Assembly (NCBI GenBank): GCA_937890355.1
Contig: CALACW010000133.1
Location: 21,023 to 85,022, forward strand
Origin: CALACW01 sp002431305
GTDB taxonomy: Bacteria > Bacillota > Clostridia > Oscillospirales > Acutalibacteraceae
DNA length: 64,000 nt
Direction: 5' to 3'
Part shown: positions 17,533 through 25,708 of the stretch, in pieces
How the letters are laid out: each line of letters starts with the position of its first letter
Numbering within the stretch: the stretch's first letter is position 1
Notes under the pieces: model-generated
Told to the model about the DNA's origin: nothing
The model's input: the letters and a program-made list of their open reading frames with translations, nothing else
Database searches by the model: none
Made by a program: the position numbers and the translations under genes

Positions 17533-18241
17533 CTGTGTTTCCTCCAAGATAGTTCATAATTCCGTCCGCCGTAAACTGCGCAAGGCTCTGTCTGTATTCG
17601 CCGTCTGCAAGTTTTTTTGATTCCTCCGGATTGGAAAGAAATCCGCATTCGACCATAACCGACGGACGTTCGGCTCGGTATAAAAGATAAATCGAATCGC
17701 CGGAAGCCTTAATTTGTCTCGTATTATCCGGCTGTAATCCAGAAACAACCGCGGACTGTATACACTGCGCAAGAATCCGGCTCTCGTCATTATTCGCCGA
17801 GTAAAAAACCTGCGTTCCGCTGTATTTTGTCTCTTCGTAAAAATTCTGATGGATGCTGACAAGTATTGAACCCGGAGTTTCGTTTACAATGGCAAATCTG
17901 TTATGAATATCAGATACTTTCTTTTCTCTGACACTCGAACATCCCGGATCGGATATATCCGTATCTGTACTGCGAACCAATAGCGTATTAACGCCCTTTT
18001 GAGTCAAAATATCGTTTAATTTCAGTGCGATATCAAGATTTACATCTTTTTCGAGCAGACCGTCGGCCGATACGGAACCTGGGTCTACTCCCCCGTGCCC
18101 GGCATCGATAACAACCGTTACATCGGAGCCTCGTCCGCTTACACCGAGAACGGCGTTTCGTTTTATATACATAACCGCGGATAAAAAGGAGAAACAAACT
18201 GTCAGCATAACCGTTAATGCTATAAGATTTTTTAGTTTCAA
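17516..18241 (-). CDS. cwlD: N-acetylmuramoyl-L-alanine amidase, CwlD-like
   Basis: A 241-aa Amidase_3 enzyme with an N-terminal membrane/signal segment. Zinc ligands H49 (DAGHGG), E64 and H131 (SIHQN) and the catalytic E198 in VECGFLSNP are all present. Size, signal anchor and single domain match CwlD, which cleaves peptide side chains so that muramic delta-lactam can form in spore cortex. The start is taken as the TTG at 18241, with a GAGG ribosome site 8 nt upstream; an in-frame GTG at 18250 overlaps that site. It precedes and overlaps radA. A CATATCATT at 18266-18258 (minus) could be part of a sporulation-sigma promoter, at low confidence. The specific CwlD call is likely, not certain. 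Confidence 0.82.
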   Translation of the reverse strand: MKLKNLIALTVMLTVCFSFLSAVMYIKRNAVLGVSGRGSDVTVVIDAGHGGVDPGSVSADGLLEKDVNLDIALKLNDILTQKGVNTLLVRSTDTDISDPGCSSVREKKVSDIHNRFAIVNETPGSILVSIHQNFYEETKYSGTQVFYSANNDESRILAQCIQSAVVSGLQPDNTRQIKASGDSIYLLYRAERPSVMVECGFLSNPEESKKLADGEYRQSLAQFTADGIMNYLGGNTDGAEE

Positions 18242-18289
18242 GCATATCACCTCATATAATGATATGCCGGACGCTTATTTGCTTATTCT

Positions 18290-18322
18290 AAAAAGACAAA
18301 GTCCGCCATAATAATGACGGAC
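18290..18322 (-). terminator. Terminator after the 41-aa peptide gene
   Basis: In the minus direction GTCCGTCA...TGGCGGAC forms a stem with one G-T pair, followed by TTTGTCTTTTT. It closes the single-gene transcript. Confidence 0.8.
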
Positions 18323-18343
18323 TCACGTGTCAAAAAGATAAGA

Positions 18344-18469
18344 TTAACCTGCGTACTTATCCAATGTCTTGGAGATAGTCTCGCTGATAGCGTCATCAAA
18401 AACGCCGAGTTTAGCAAGCATCTTTACTATCTTAAGTACCATTTTTAAAATCCAAAATACTCCGCCCAT
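18344..18469 (-). CDS. Orphan 41-aa amphipathic peptide
   Basis: The frame starts MGGVFWILKMVLKIVKMLAK and ends in a short acidic/polar helix (FDDAISETISKTLDKYAG). Large hydrophobics alternate with Lys at 3-4-residue spacing, so the first half can form a cationic amphipathic helix; there is no classic signal peptide. AAAGGAG lies 9 nt before the ATG, a strong promoter (18507-18535) drives it and a terminator follows, so it is expressed alone. It resembles in style phenol-soluble-modulin-like or membrane-active peptides, but no family is recognised. Confidence 0.65.
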   Translation of the reverse strand: MGGVFWILKMVLKIVKMLAKLGVFDDAISETISKTLDKYAG

Positions 18470-18506
18470 TGTACAAAACTCCTTTTTATTTATTATTTAT
18501 ATATCT

Positions 18507-18535
18507 ATTATACACACATACATTTAATAAATCAA
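18507..18535 (-). promoter_or_regulatory. Promoter of the 41-aa peptide gene
   Basis: On the minus strand TTGATT (18535-18530), a 17-bp spacer and TATAAT (18512-18507), about 40 bp before the start codon. Confidence 0.75.
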
Positions 18536-18580
18536 TACTTTTTTTGCCGAAAAGTTCAATTAATATTTTAACAATATGCT

Positions 18581-19294
18581 TTATTTTGAAAGTTTGGTAA
18601 CAGGTTCGGAAAATTCGATTCCGTGAGTGTCAACCGTAATGCTCTTGATAACAACATCTTTTAAAGGTTTATCGTTCGCATCTTTTTCAACGTCGGCTAT
18701 TTTATCGACTACGTCCATACCGCTCGTGACCCTGCCGAACGCAGCATACTGACCGTCAAGATAAGTCGAATCAGCCTGGCAGATAAAGAACTGACTGCCC
18801 GCCGTATCATAACCCGAGCTTCTCGCCATGGAAACGGTGCCTCTCGTATGGCTTAAGTTATTAGCGGTTCCGTTATACGCAAACTCGCCCTTAATCGAGT
18901 ATCCGGGACCTCCGGTTCCTACGCCCTTGGGGTCACCGCCCTGTATCATGAAATCTTTTATAACGCGATGAAATATAAGTCCGTCATAGAATCCGGAATT
19001 GGCAAGGAATATAAAATTCTCAACAGTATTCGGAGCCTTGTCATAATAAAGCTCTACGACAATCTTTCCGCCGTCAGCCATTTTAATAGTAGCCGTGGGA
19101 TTCTCCTTAACGGCAATCTTCGTCTCGGGTTCGGACAGCGAACCTTTCGGAACGTCTATTGTCGAGTAGATATCAAACGTATTCTCACCCGATTCGGGTT
19201 CTTTTGTATCGTCGTTTGCTTCTGACTTTGAACATGAGGCAAACGCAAAAATCAGAATTACGGCTGATAATAATGCTATGATTTTCTTAGTCAT
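18581..19294 (-). CDS. Cyclophilin-type peptidyl-prolyl isomerase, lipoprotein
   Basis: A 237-aa protein starting MTKKIIALLS, with a lipobox-like signal (FASC, lipidation at C21), an acidic linker and a cyclophilin domain: FHRVIKDFMIQGGDP, GSQFFI and an AAFGRV block. It would help fold exported proteins on the outer face of the membrane. The start at 19294 overlaps the preceding gene by 8 bp and has AGGAG 10 nt upstream; an earlier in-frame start lies inside the neighbour and lacks one. It is co-transcribed with the sugar phosphotransferase gene, so a role in envelope assembly is likely. Confidence 0.9.
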   Translation of the reverse strand: MTKKIIALLSAVILIFAFASCSKSEANDDTKEPESGENTFDIYSTIDVPKGSLSEPETKIAVKENPTATIKMADGGKIVVELYYDKAPNTVENFIFLANSGFYDGLIFHRVIKDFMIQGGDPKGVGTGGPGYSIKGEFAYNGTANNLSHTRGTVSMARSSGYDTAGSQFFICQADSTYLDGQYAAFGRVTSGMDVVDKIADVEKDANDKPLKDVVIKSITVDTHGIEFSEPVTKLSK

Positions 19295-20669
19295 TTGTTT
19301 CGGTCTCCTTTTTTTCTTTTCCCTCAAAACCCTCCGTACTCTCCTTCATAAACATAACCTTTATAGTCTGAAGGATGAGCTTAAAGTCAAGGAAAAACGT
19401 AAAATTATTTATGTACATTAAATCGAGAACAAGTTTGTCGTACGGAGTCGTATTATACTTGCCCATTATCTGAGCAAATCCCGTAAGTCCCGCTTTAACC
19501 TTAGTTCGGTATTTAAATTCGGGTACCTGTTTCGTGTACATTTCGTGATGTTCAACGCGCTCGGGTCTGGGACCTACAACGGACATATCGCCTTTTAATA
19601 TATTAAAAAGCTGGGGAAGTTCGTCGAGTCTTAATTTTCTTATAACCCTGCCGACCTTTGTGATTCTCGGGTCCCTGTCCGTCGTGGGTATAACCTCTCC
19701 GTTTTTCTCCGCGTCGACAATCATGCTTCTGAATTTATAGATTTCAAAAACTTTTTCGTTAATCGTAACGCGTTTCTGTTTAAACAGAACGGGGCCGTGA
19801 TCTTCAAGTTTTATAGCAACAGCGATAATTGCAAGAAGAGGTGAAAAAACTATTATTCCTAAAATTGAAAGGAAAATATCACATGTACGTTTTATAATTC
19901 TCTGCTCTTCGGTAAGTCCTGTATTACGGCAGAACAACAGCGGAGAGTCGAACTGGTGAATTTCCTCGGCGCCTCTTATAAATATATCGGAAATGCGGGG
20001 CGGGAGATAAACATCGATATTATTAACGTAACAGAATTTAAGTATATCGTTTCTCTCTTTGCTCGGAACACGGCTGATAACAACAGCCTCATAGCGTTTA
20101 ATAGACTCATAAACTTCTTCGAGATTGCCGTCAAATAATTCAGTATCGGGCTTTAAAAGTATCGATTCGCATATAAGATACTGGTCGGTACGGCTCACAA
20201 GCTTATAAATGAGATCCTGCGCCTGGTGGTCTCCGTAAACCAATATAATCCGCTTTGGCGGGAATATTTTATTGATAACCGCCGACGCGGTAAACGTCCA
20301 TAAAACCGAGATGCAAACATTAATCACCGTCAGTATCAGAATAGGCCACGCCGATACGAACGCTCTGTGTATAAGACTTATCTGCAAATACGCAACAAAA
20401 TTAACGATAAGCACGGATATGCTTTGGGAAAGTATGATATTCGAACGCGTGTGATATCCGATTTTCAGCGCGTCGAGAATGTTAAACGTAACAAGGAGTA
20501 TAACAAAATATATAGCAACAAGCAAATCGCCGCCGGTCGCAAGCGGAGCCTTCAAAACTCTGTTATACATACCGAATAAAATATAAGCAAACGCTCCGGT
20601 CTGCAATGCTAATATAAGAACGGAAAAAAACGCCTTTACGGCATGTCCGAATTTTTTTCTTAGGGGCAA
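19287..20669 (-). CDS. Polyprenyl-phosphate glycosyl-1-phosphate transferase
   Basis: A 460-aa membrane enzyme of the WbaP/WcaJ/CpsE type. Four N-terminal membrane segments and a CoA-binding-like region are followed by a fifth hydrophobic segment and the bacterial sugar-transferase domain: KRTCDIFLS, KFRSM, RKLRLDELPQ, GDMSVVGPRP and KAGLTGFAQ. It starts glycan synthesis by moving sugar-1-phosphate from a UDP-sugar to undecaprenyl phosphate. The start is a TTG with GGAGG 8 nt upstream. No capsule cluster follows, only the lipoprotein cyclophilin. The sugar specificity cannot be read. Confidence 0.92.
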   Translation of the reverse strand: MPLRKKFGHAVKAFFSVLILALQTGAFAYILFGMYNRVLKAPLATGGDLLVAIYFVILLVTFNILDALKIGYHTRSNIILSQSISVLIVNFVAYLQISLIHRAFVSAWPILILTVINVCISVLWTFTASAVINKIFPPKRIILVYGDHQAQDLIYKLVSRTDQYLICESILLKPDTELFDGNLEEVYESIKRYEAVVISRVPSKERNDILKFCYVNNIDVYLPPRISDIFIRGAEEIHQFDSPLLFCRNTGLTEEQRIIKRTCDIFLSILGIIVFSPLLAIIAVAIKLEDHGPVLFKQKRVTINEKVFEIYKFRSMIVDAEKNGEVIPTTDRDPRITKVGRVIRKLRLDELPQLFNILKGDMSVVGPRPERVEHHEMYTKQVPEFKYRTKVKAGLTGFAQIMGKYNTTPYDKLVLDLMYINNFTFFLDFKLILQTIKVMFMKESTEGFEGKEKKETETND

Positions 20670-20747
20670 CTCTTTCGCCTCCGGTCTGAATGTGTCGCGT
20701 CCATTATATACTATTTTTTCCTGTTAGTCAATATAAACATATAAATA

Positions 20748-20787
20748 TTAAAAAATCACCCGACATATAGCGGATATGTCAGGTGAT
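20748..20787 (-). terminator. Terminator after GPH transporter 1
   Basis: ATCACCtGACATAT/ATATGTCgGGTGAT forms a long stem with a 5-nt loop, followed by a T-run in the minus direction. Confidence 0.85.
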
Positions 20788-20811
20788 ACATTCATATTGA
20801 ATTAAAAAAGT

Positions 20812-22410
20812 TTATTTCTTTTTCTTTTTCAAATTATTCCCGGGAATATCGCCGATATCAGCCTCAGCCTCTTCTACAAGTGCTTCATCAACCTCGATTG
20901 CTTCGCCGGTTGCATCGGCAGCTACGCCGGCAGCGAGTTTTCTCGCCTCAACCTCGGCAACCATCTCAGCCTGTTTCTTCTCAGTAATCTTATAGAAAAA
21001 CATCGGAACCGCACACGCGAACATACTTATTACGCCCGAGAGAACAAGAAGGTTCCAAAGAAGATCCTTGCCGTCCGCGGTAATGTAAACGCCGTTTGCA
21101 GCCTCGGGGTTAATTCCCGCCCACGAGTATGAGAATACGCCGATGAATGCGCCGAGAGCCATACCGATTTTGTTGATAAGGGTCTGCATAGCAAAGCAGA
21201 TTCCCTCGCCTCTCTCGCCTGTTTTCCACTCAAGATAGTCAACGGTATCGCCTATCATTGCGTAGGTGATGATGTTGTTAACGCCCTGGGGGATTCCGAG
21301 AAGGACGAGTCCGATTGCTGCGACAATAAGTTTCCACGTTGCGTCATAGCCTACAAAGTACATAACGGTCATTACGACACCGCCGAAAAGATGAACTACA
21401 ATGTATGTCCATTTCTTCGTAAACTTCTTAGACATCCAGGGAACGAGCACGGAAGCTACAAGTCCGCCGGGAACAACGAGAAGGGTGATAAGACTGTAAA
21501 GTCCCTCATTATTAAGAACATACTTTGCGAAATAAAGTCCGCCCGTATAAGTATAAACCATTCTTGCGCCGCCGAGTATACCCGAAAGAACGATGAGAAG
21601 AAGCTGTTTATTCTTGAATAAAAGTTTAAGGTTATGTCCGAGTGAGGGAGGAGTTGCAGTCGTTGTGTAACGCTCCTTGGTATTCTTGAATCCGTAGAAG
21701 AACATGGGAACCGCAAGAACGACGCAGACAAGAGCGCAGATGAAGTATGTCCATTTAAGTGTATTTGCATTCTGATAAATATACTGAGGATCTACTACAC
21801 CCTCGGGAGTTTTATACTTCGCGGTGACAGCTGACGTGATAATAGGTACAAAAACCGTGACGATACCTGCGCCGAGCGTACATACGAGACGGGCAACGGT
21901 AAGGATATTACCGCGGACAACGGTATCGTTCGTCATACATGTGGAAAGTCCCCAGTAAGGAACGTCGGCTACTGTGTATACCATACTCCAAATAACATAT
22001 ATAACTGAAATAATAACAAACGTAGAAGTTTTCTGTGCGGGAAGGAACGGAGCAAAGCATGCAATTGTTACTACTGCAATGGGTATTGCCATCCATTTAA
22101 GATAAGGTCTGCACTTACCCCATTTTGTACGGGTTTTATCGACAATACTGCCCATAATCGGGTCGTTCATGGCATCATAAACTCGCGTGCCAAGCATAAG
22201 ATACGCAACCGCCATAGTGCCCGAAACGGCGCCGATGGTTACATTGCCTCCGAACAGCAGAGCATCGGTCATGAAAACCGTAAGATACGAACCGATAATC
22301 GTACAAATAAGATTTTGACCGAATCCGGTTACTGAATAAGCGATAGCTTCTTTAGGCTGAACGCCCTTTCCGGGCGTGGTGCCGAAAAGCTTGTGAAGAA
22401 ATTTATTCAT
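20812..22410 (-). CDS. GPH-family sugar:cation symporter 1 (MelB-like)
   Basis: A 532-aa, 12-helix major-facilitator protein of the glycoside-pentoside-hexuronide group. Signs are YDAMNDPIMGSIVDKTRTKWG after helix 2, typical of the family, and a Gly-rich helix 11 region. It would bring a sugar or glycoside in with Na+ or H+. The C-terminus is extended by an Ala/Glu-rich tail of about 50 residues ending in a lysine run, absent from the second copy at 53743-55242. It stands alone between a promoter and a terminator, so the substrate is open. Confidence 0.88.
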   Translation of the reverse strand: MNKFLHKLFGTTPGKGVQPKEAIAYSVTGFGQNLICTIIGSYLTVFMTDALLFGGNVTIGAVSGTMAVAYLMLGTRVYDAMNDPIMGSIVDKTRTKWGKCRPYLKWMAIPIAVVTIACFAPFLPAQKTSTFVIISVIYVIWSMVYTVADVPYWGLSTCMTNDTVVRGNILTVARLVCTLGAGIVTVFVPIITSAVTAKYKTPEGVVDPQYIYQNANTLKWTYFICALVCVVLAVPMFFYGFKNTKERYTTTATPPSLGHNLKLLFKNKQLLLIVLSGILGGARMVYTYTGGLYFAKYVLNNEGLYSLITLLVVPGGLVASVLVPWMSKKFTKKWTYIVVHLFGGVVMTVMYFVGYDATWKLIVAAIGLVLLGIPQGVNNIITYAMIGDTVDYLEWKTGERGEGICFAMQTLINKIGMALGAFIGVFSYSWAGINPEAANGVYITADGKDLLWNLLVLSGVISMFACAVPMFFYKITEKKQAEMVAEVEARKLAAGVAADATGEAIEVDEALVEEAEADIGDIPGNNLKKKKK

Positions 22411-22440
22411 TCACGTCATCCTTTCGTTGTTTATGGGTAT

Positions 22441-22470
22441 ATAATAGCACAACACGACAGATAATTTCAA
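22441..22470 (-). promoter_or_regulatory. Probable promoter of GPH transporter 1
   Basis: On the minus strand TTGAAA (22470-22465), an 18-bp spacer and TATTAT (22446-22441). GAAAGGA lies before the start codon. Confidence 0.5.
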
Positions 22471-22552
22471 TATTTTTTTAGACTTTTGTACATTTTTTTG
22501 GTTTATTCATAAATTATATATGTATATACGATAAAAAAATTGATTTTTCCTA

Positions 22553-22581
22553 TTGCAAACTACGGAAATATATATTATAAT
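22553..22581 (+). promoter_or_regulatory. Promoter of SRP RNA
   Basis: TTGCAA (22553-22558), 17-bp spacer, TATAAT (22576-22581). The expected start is near 22588, just before the RNA's pairing 5' end. Confidence 0.75.
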
Positions 22582-22597
22582 ATACACCGTTAAATAA

Positions 22598-22736
22598 AGT
22601 TCAATTTCTGTCATGCGGCGTGTTGGTCCTGTGCGGCGGAGCGCCGTGAACCATGTCAGGCGGGGAACCGAGCAGCATTAAGCGGTATGCCCGTGCGTTA
22701 CAGTTCGCCTGCACGCCGTGTGACAGAGGTTGAATT
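22598..22736 (+). ncRNA. ffs: Signal recognition particle RNA (4.5S-like)
   Basis: The conserved SRP domain is visible: GTCAGG, a CGG/CCG stem capped by a GGAA tetraloop, then AGCAGC (about 22656-22675). The 5' end (TTCAATTTCTGTCA, then GCGGCGTG) pairs with the 3' end (CACGCCG, then TGACAGAGGTTGAA), and a T-run follows as terminator. It is the short form without a long Alu domain. It pairs with Ffh to target membrane proteins. Together with the dnaX-ybaB-recR genes this is a well-known Firmicutes arrangement. Ends are estimated from pairing and promoter. Confidence 0.88.
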
Positions 22737-22814
22737 TTTTTTAAATCTTATTATATATACTACATATTTTATCTATAAATTATACATTCAATTTTGCATT
22801 CGGGGAGAATCGGC

Positions 22815-24695
22815 ATGTACAAGGTACTATACAGAAAATGGAGGCCTCAGACTTTTACCGACGTTGTCGGACAGACGCATATTACCGAAACACTGATGAA
22901 CGAAGTCAGGGAAAACCGCCTTGCTCATGCATATCTGTTCACGGGTACGCGCGGAACCGGCAAAACCTCATGCGCAAAAATCCTATCGAAAGCGATAAAC
23001 TGCCTTCATCCTGTAAACGGCAACCCGTGCAATGAGTGCGAGATATGCAGGGGCATAGACAACGGCTCCGTCATGGATGTAGTAGAGATTGACGCGGCGA
23101 GTAACAGAGGTATCGAGGATATCAGGGCTTTAAGGGACGAATCCGCATTTTCACCCGCACAGGCAAAATACCGCGTTTATATTATAGACGAGGTTCACAT
23201 GCTCACGATTGAGGCGTTCAACGCACTGTTAAAAACGCTTGAGGAACCGCCCGAGCACGTTAAGTTTATTCTTGCAACAACGGAAGTTCAGAAACTCCCC
23301 TCCACCATTCTGTCGCGCTGTCAGCGTTTCGATTTCAGACGAATTGAGTCTGAGGATATTGCCGACAGACTGACATATGTGTGCGCTCACGAGGACGCTC
23401 AGCTTACCCGCGATGCCGCCATGCTTATTGCCAGAATTTCAGACGGCGGAATGCGCGACGCGCTCTCACTGCTTGACAGATGCCTTAGTATCACGAGAAA
23501 CGTCGATGCGTCTGTCGTAACCGATGCCGCCGGCATAATGAACAGAAGTTATCTTCTCAATATGGCACGCGCATTTAAAGAGCATGATTCGTCAAAAGCA
23601 CTCTCGCTAATCGACGAGCTTCACAAATCTTCATGCGACGCGGAAAGACTCTGTTCGGAGCTTACAAACTATTTCAGAAATATTCTTATTATAAAGACAT
23701 CTAAAAAACCGCAGGATATTATTATTGCAACTGATGAAGAAATTGCAGAGCTCAAAGATATTTCATCTGAATTTTCTCCTGCTGAGATATTTAATATACT
23801 TAATATTTTAAACGAGGCTTCCTCTGCGGTAAAAAGAACTCAAAACAAACGTATTGAGGCGGAAATGGCAGTTATAAAAATCTGCGCGCCCGAGATGAAT
23901 TCAGATTCGTCCGCTCTTATTTCGAGAATAGAAACACTCGAAAAGCAGCTGGCACAGCTTAGTACAAATCCCCCCGCGGTTATACCGAACCGTCAGGTTA
24001 TACAACCGGCAATAAAAGAGCAGACCTGTATTAAACCTGTCTTAAAAAACGACGAAAAAAGCGTTCCGGCGCCGGAACCCGCCTCTTCTGCGCAGAAAGA
24101 AACTAAAAACGAACCTTTACCGTTTGAGAATGCGCCGAGTGAGGATGTTCAGCGTCCGTTTGACGGTTTTTCCGAAGAGGATAACCCGTCTCTTCCGTTT
24201 GACGATATCCCCGTACCGGATGAGGAACCGCTTCCGTTTGATGCTGACGTTTTTCCTTCCGATGATTCCGGCAGCGAGGTTCTCCCGTTTGACGGAAATG
24301 AAACTAATGCCGATTCGTTTGATATAAACACCCTGCCGTTTGACGATGATTCGGGAGATTATGAAGACGATTCGATTTTTTCAGACGGCAATGATGACGC
24401 AATTCCGTTTGATTCAAACGCTCCCGCTCAGACGATTCCGTCCGTAAGACCGTCAGGCGACGACATGAAAATTTGGACGAATATTATAATGGAATGCGAA
24501 CGGACGTGCAAACCGCTTATAGGAATGCTTTTAAACACAACGGCGGTTATCAACGGAAATGTTATCACCGTAGACAACTACAACCATCTTCTGCCGTCGC
24601 TTTTAACGCAAAAAGTTTTTTCCGACGCGATAAAAAAAGCGGCAAAAAACGTAACGGGTATTGACTTTGATGTCAGACTGGCAGATAATAGATAA
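22815..24695 (+). CDS. dnaX: DNA polymerase III subunits gamma/tau
   Basis: A 626-aa clamp-loader ATPase. Walker A GTRGTGKT is at 44-51, a four-Cys zinc site at C63, C72, C75 and C78, and DEVHML and the SRC arginine-finger region (LSRCQRF) are present. Residues about 430-535 form an acidic, disordered linker with at least seven PF[DE] motifs (mostly LPFD) before a C-terminal folded domain. The start at 22815 has GGGGAG upstream. No obvious slippery heptamer was found, so a separate gamma form is not supported. It is followed by ybaB and recR. Confidence 0.95.
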   Translation: MYKVLYRKWRPQTFTDVVGQTHITETLMNEVRENRLAHAYLFTGTRGTGKTSCAKILSKAINCLHPVNGNPCNECEICRGIDNGSVMDVVEIDAASNRGIEDIRALRDESAFSPAQAKYRVYIIDEVHMLTIEAFNALLKTLEEPPEHVKFILATTEVQKLPSTILSRCQRFDFRRIESEDIADRLTYVCAHEDAQLTRDAAMLIARISDGGMRDALSLLDRCLSITRNVDASVVTDAAGIMNRSYLLNMARAFKEHDSSKALSLIDELHKSSCDAERLCSELTNYFRNILIIKTSKKPQDIIIATDEEIAELKDISSEFSPAEIFNILNILNEASSAVKRTQNKRIEAEMAVIKICAPEMNSDSSALISRIETLEKQLAQLSTNPPAVIPNRQVIQPAIKEQTCIKPVLKNDEKSVPAPEPASSAQKETKNEPLPFENAPSEDVQRPFDGFSEEDNPSLPFDDIPVPDEEPLPFDADVFPSDDSGSEVLPFDGNETNADSFDINTLPFDDDSGDYEDDSIFSDGNDDAIPFDSNAPAQTIPSVRPSGDDMKIWTNIIMECERTCKPLIGMLLNTTAVINGNVITVDNYNHLLPSLLTQKVFSDAIKKAAKNVTGIDFDVRLADNR

Positions 24696-24729
24696 AAAAT
24701 AAAAGTACATTTATTTAATTCGGAGGTTT

Positions 24730-25074
24730 ATGATGAAAGCAAGAATCCCCAATCAGAACAAGGGAAACATGATGCAAAAAATACAGAAAATGCAGGAGGA
24801 TATGGCTCGCATTCAGACCGAGGTTGAGGAAACCGAGTTCACAGCAAGCGCGGGAGGCGGAGCGGTTGAGGTTACCGTTACCGGCAAACATGAGGTTAAG
24901 GCTGTTAACATCAAACCCGAGGTCGTTGACCCTGAGGATATCGAAATGCTTGAGGATCTTCTTATAGCTTCTCTCAATGAGGCTATAAGAAAAGCAAGCG
25001 ACGCAATGGACAACGAAATGGGCAAGGTTACCGGCGGATTCAATATTCCCGGAATGCCCGGCGGTCTTTTCTGA
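24730..25074 (+). CDS. YbaB/EbfC nucleoid-associated protein
   Basis: A 114-aa protein with an N-terminal Met/Gln-rich coil (NMMQKIQKMQEDM) and a beta-strand core (GGGAVEVTVTGKHEV), as in YbaB dimers that bind DNA in a tweezer-like way. The usual dnaX-ybaB-recR order is kept. GGAGG lies just before tandem ATGs at 24730 and 24733, so the start is uncertain by one codon. It ends in a Gly/Pro-rich tail (GMPGGLF) typical of the family. Confidence 0.95.
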   Translation: MMKARIPNQNKGNMMQKIQKMQEDMARIQTEVEETEFTASAGGGAVEVTVTGKHEVKAVNIKPEVVDPEDIEMLEDLLIASLNEAIRKASDAMDNEMGKVTGGFNIPGMPGGLF

Positions 25075-25080
25075 TAAATT

Positions 25081-25680
25081 ATGAATTATAACGTTATACC
25101 GCTTCAAAAACTGACCGAGCAGTTTGAGCGAATGCCCGGAATCGGCAGAAAAACAGCCCAGAGACTTTCTTTTTACATTCTGTCTCTGCCTAAGGAAGAA
25201 GCGAAAAAAATTTCATCCGCGATAAACGACGCCGTCGAAAAAATTCACAGATGCGCGCTTTGTTGTAATCTTACGGAGGACGAACTGTGCCCCATATGCT
25301 CAAGCGACTTAAGAGACAAAACGACTATCTGCGTAGTTGAGGACTCGCAGGATCTTTTGGCGATTGAAAAAACGGGAACATACAAGGGCGTTTATCACGT
25401 TCTGCACGGCGCAATATCACCCCTTGACGGAATAGGTCCCGATCAGCTTACGGTACGCGAACTTTTAGCGCGCGTCGCGGGCGAAAACGTCAGCGAGGTT
25501 ATCCTCGCAACAAATTCCGATATCGAGGGCGAAGCCACCGCCATGTATATCGCGAAACTGATTAAGCCTTTTAATGTAAAAACTACGCGTCTCGCGTTCG
25601 GTATTCCCGTAGGCTCCGACCTGCAGTATGCCGACGGAGTTACGCTTTCAAAAGCTCTGGAGGGCAGACAGTCTCTCTGA
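25081..25680 (+). CDS. recR: Recombination protein RecR
   Basis: A 199-aa protein that loads RecA with RecF and RecO at single-strand gaps. Helix-hairpin-helix MPGIGRKTAQRL (about 18-29), a C4 zinc finger (C58, C61, C70, C73), a Toprim domain from about 81 (VVEDSQDL, ATNSDIEGEAT) and the C-terminal GIPVGSDLQYAD are all normal. It follows ybaB by 6 bp. The length equals that of the family. Confidence 0.97.
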   Translation: MNYNVIPLQKLTEQFERMPGIGRKTAQRLSFYILSLPKEEAKKISSAINDAVEKIHRCALCCNLTEDELCPICSSDLRDKTTICVVEDSQDLLAIEKTGTYKGVYHVLHGAISPLDGIGPDQLTVRELLARVAGENVSEVILATNSDIEGEATAMYIAKLIKPFNVKTTRLAFGIPVGSDLQYADGVTLSKALEGRQSL

Positions 25681-25708
25681 TATTTTATATTTTACAGGAG
25701 GAATAGAC

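Noticed and set aside
18033..18245. Alternative ATG frame (70 aa) inside cwlD
   Set aside because: It uses the same ribosome site in the wrong frame and destroys the amidase motifs.
24115..24410. DnaX frameshift site making a shorter gamma form
   Set aside because: No clear A6G-type slippery run with a downstream stem was found in the expected region.
22600..25680. Replication origin near dnaX
   Set aside because: No dnaA, dnaN or DnaA-box cluster is present; dnaX-ybaB-recR is a common non-origin cluster.
25628..25708. Upstream in-frame extension of the FGGY kinase into recR
   Set aside because: The ATG at 25709 has a strong AGGAGG ribosome site; the extension overlaps recR and has none.
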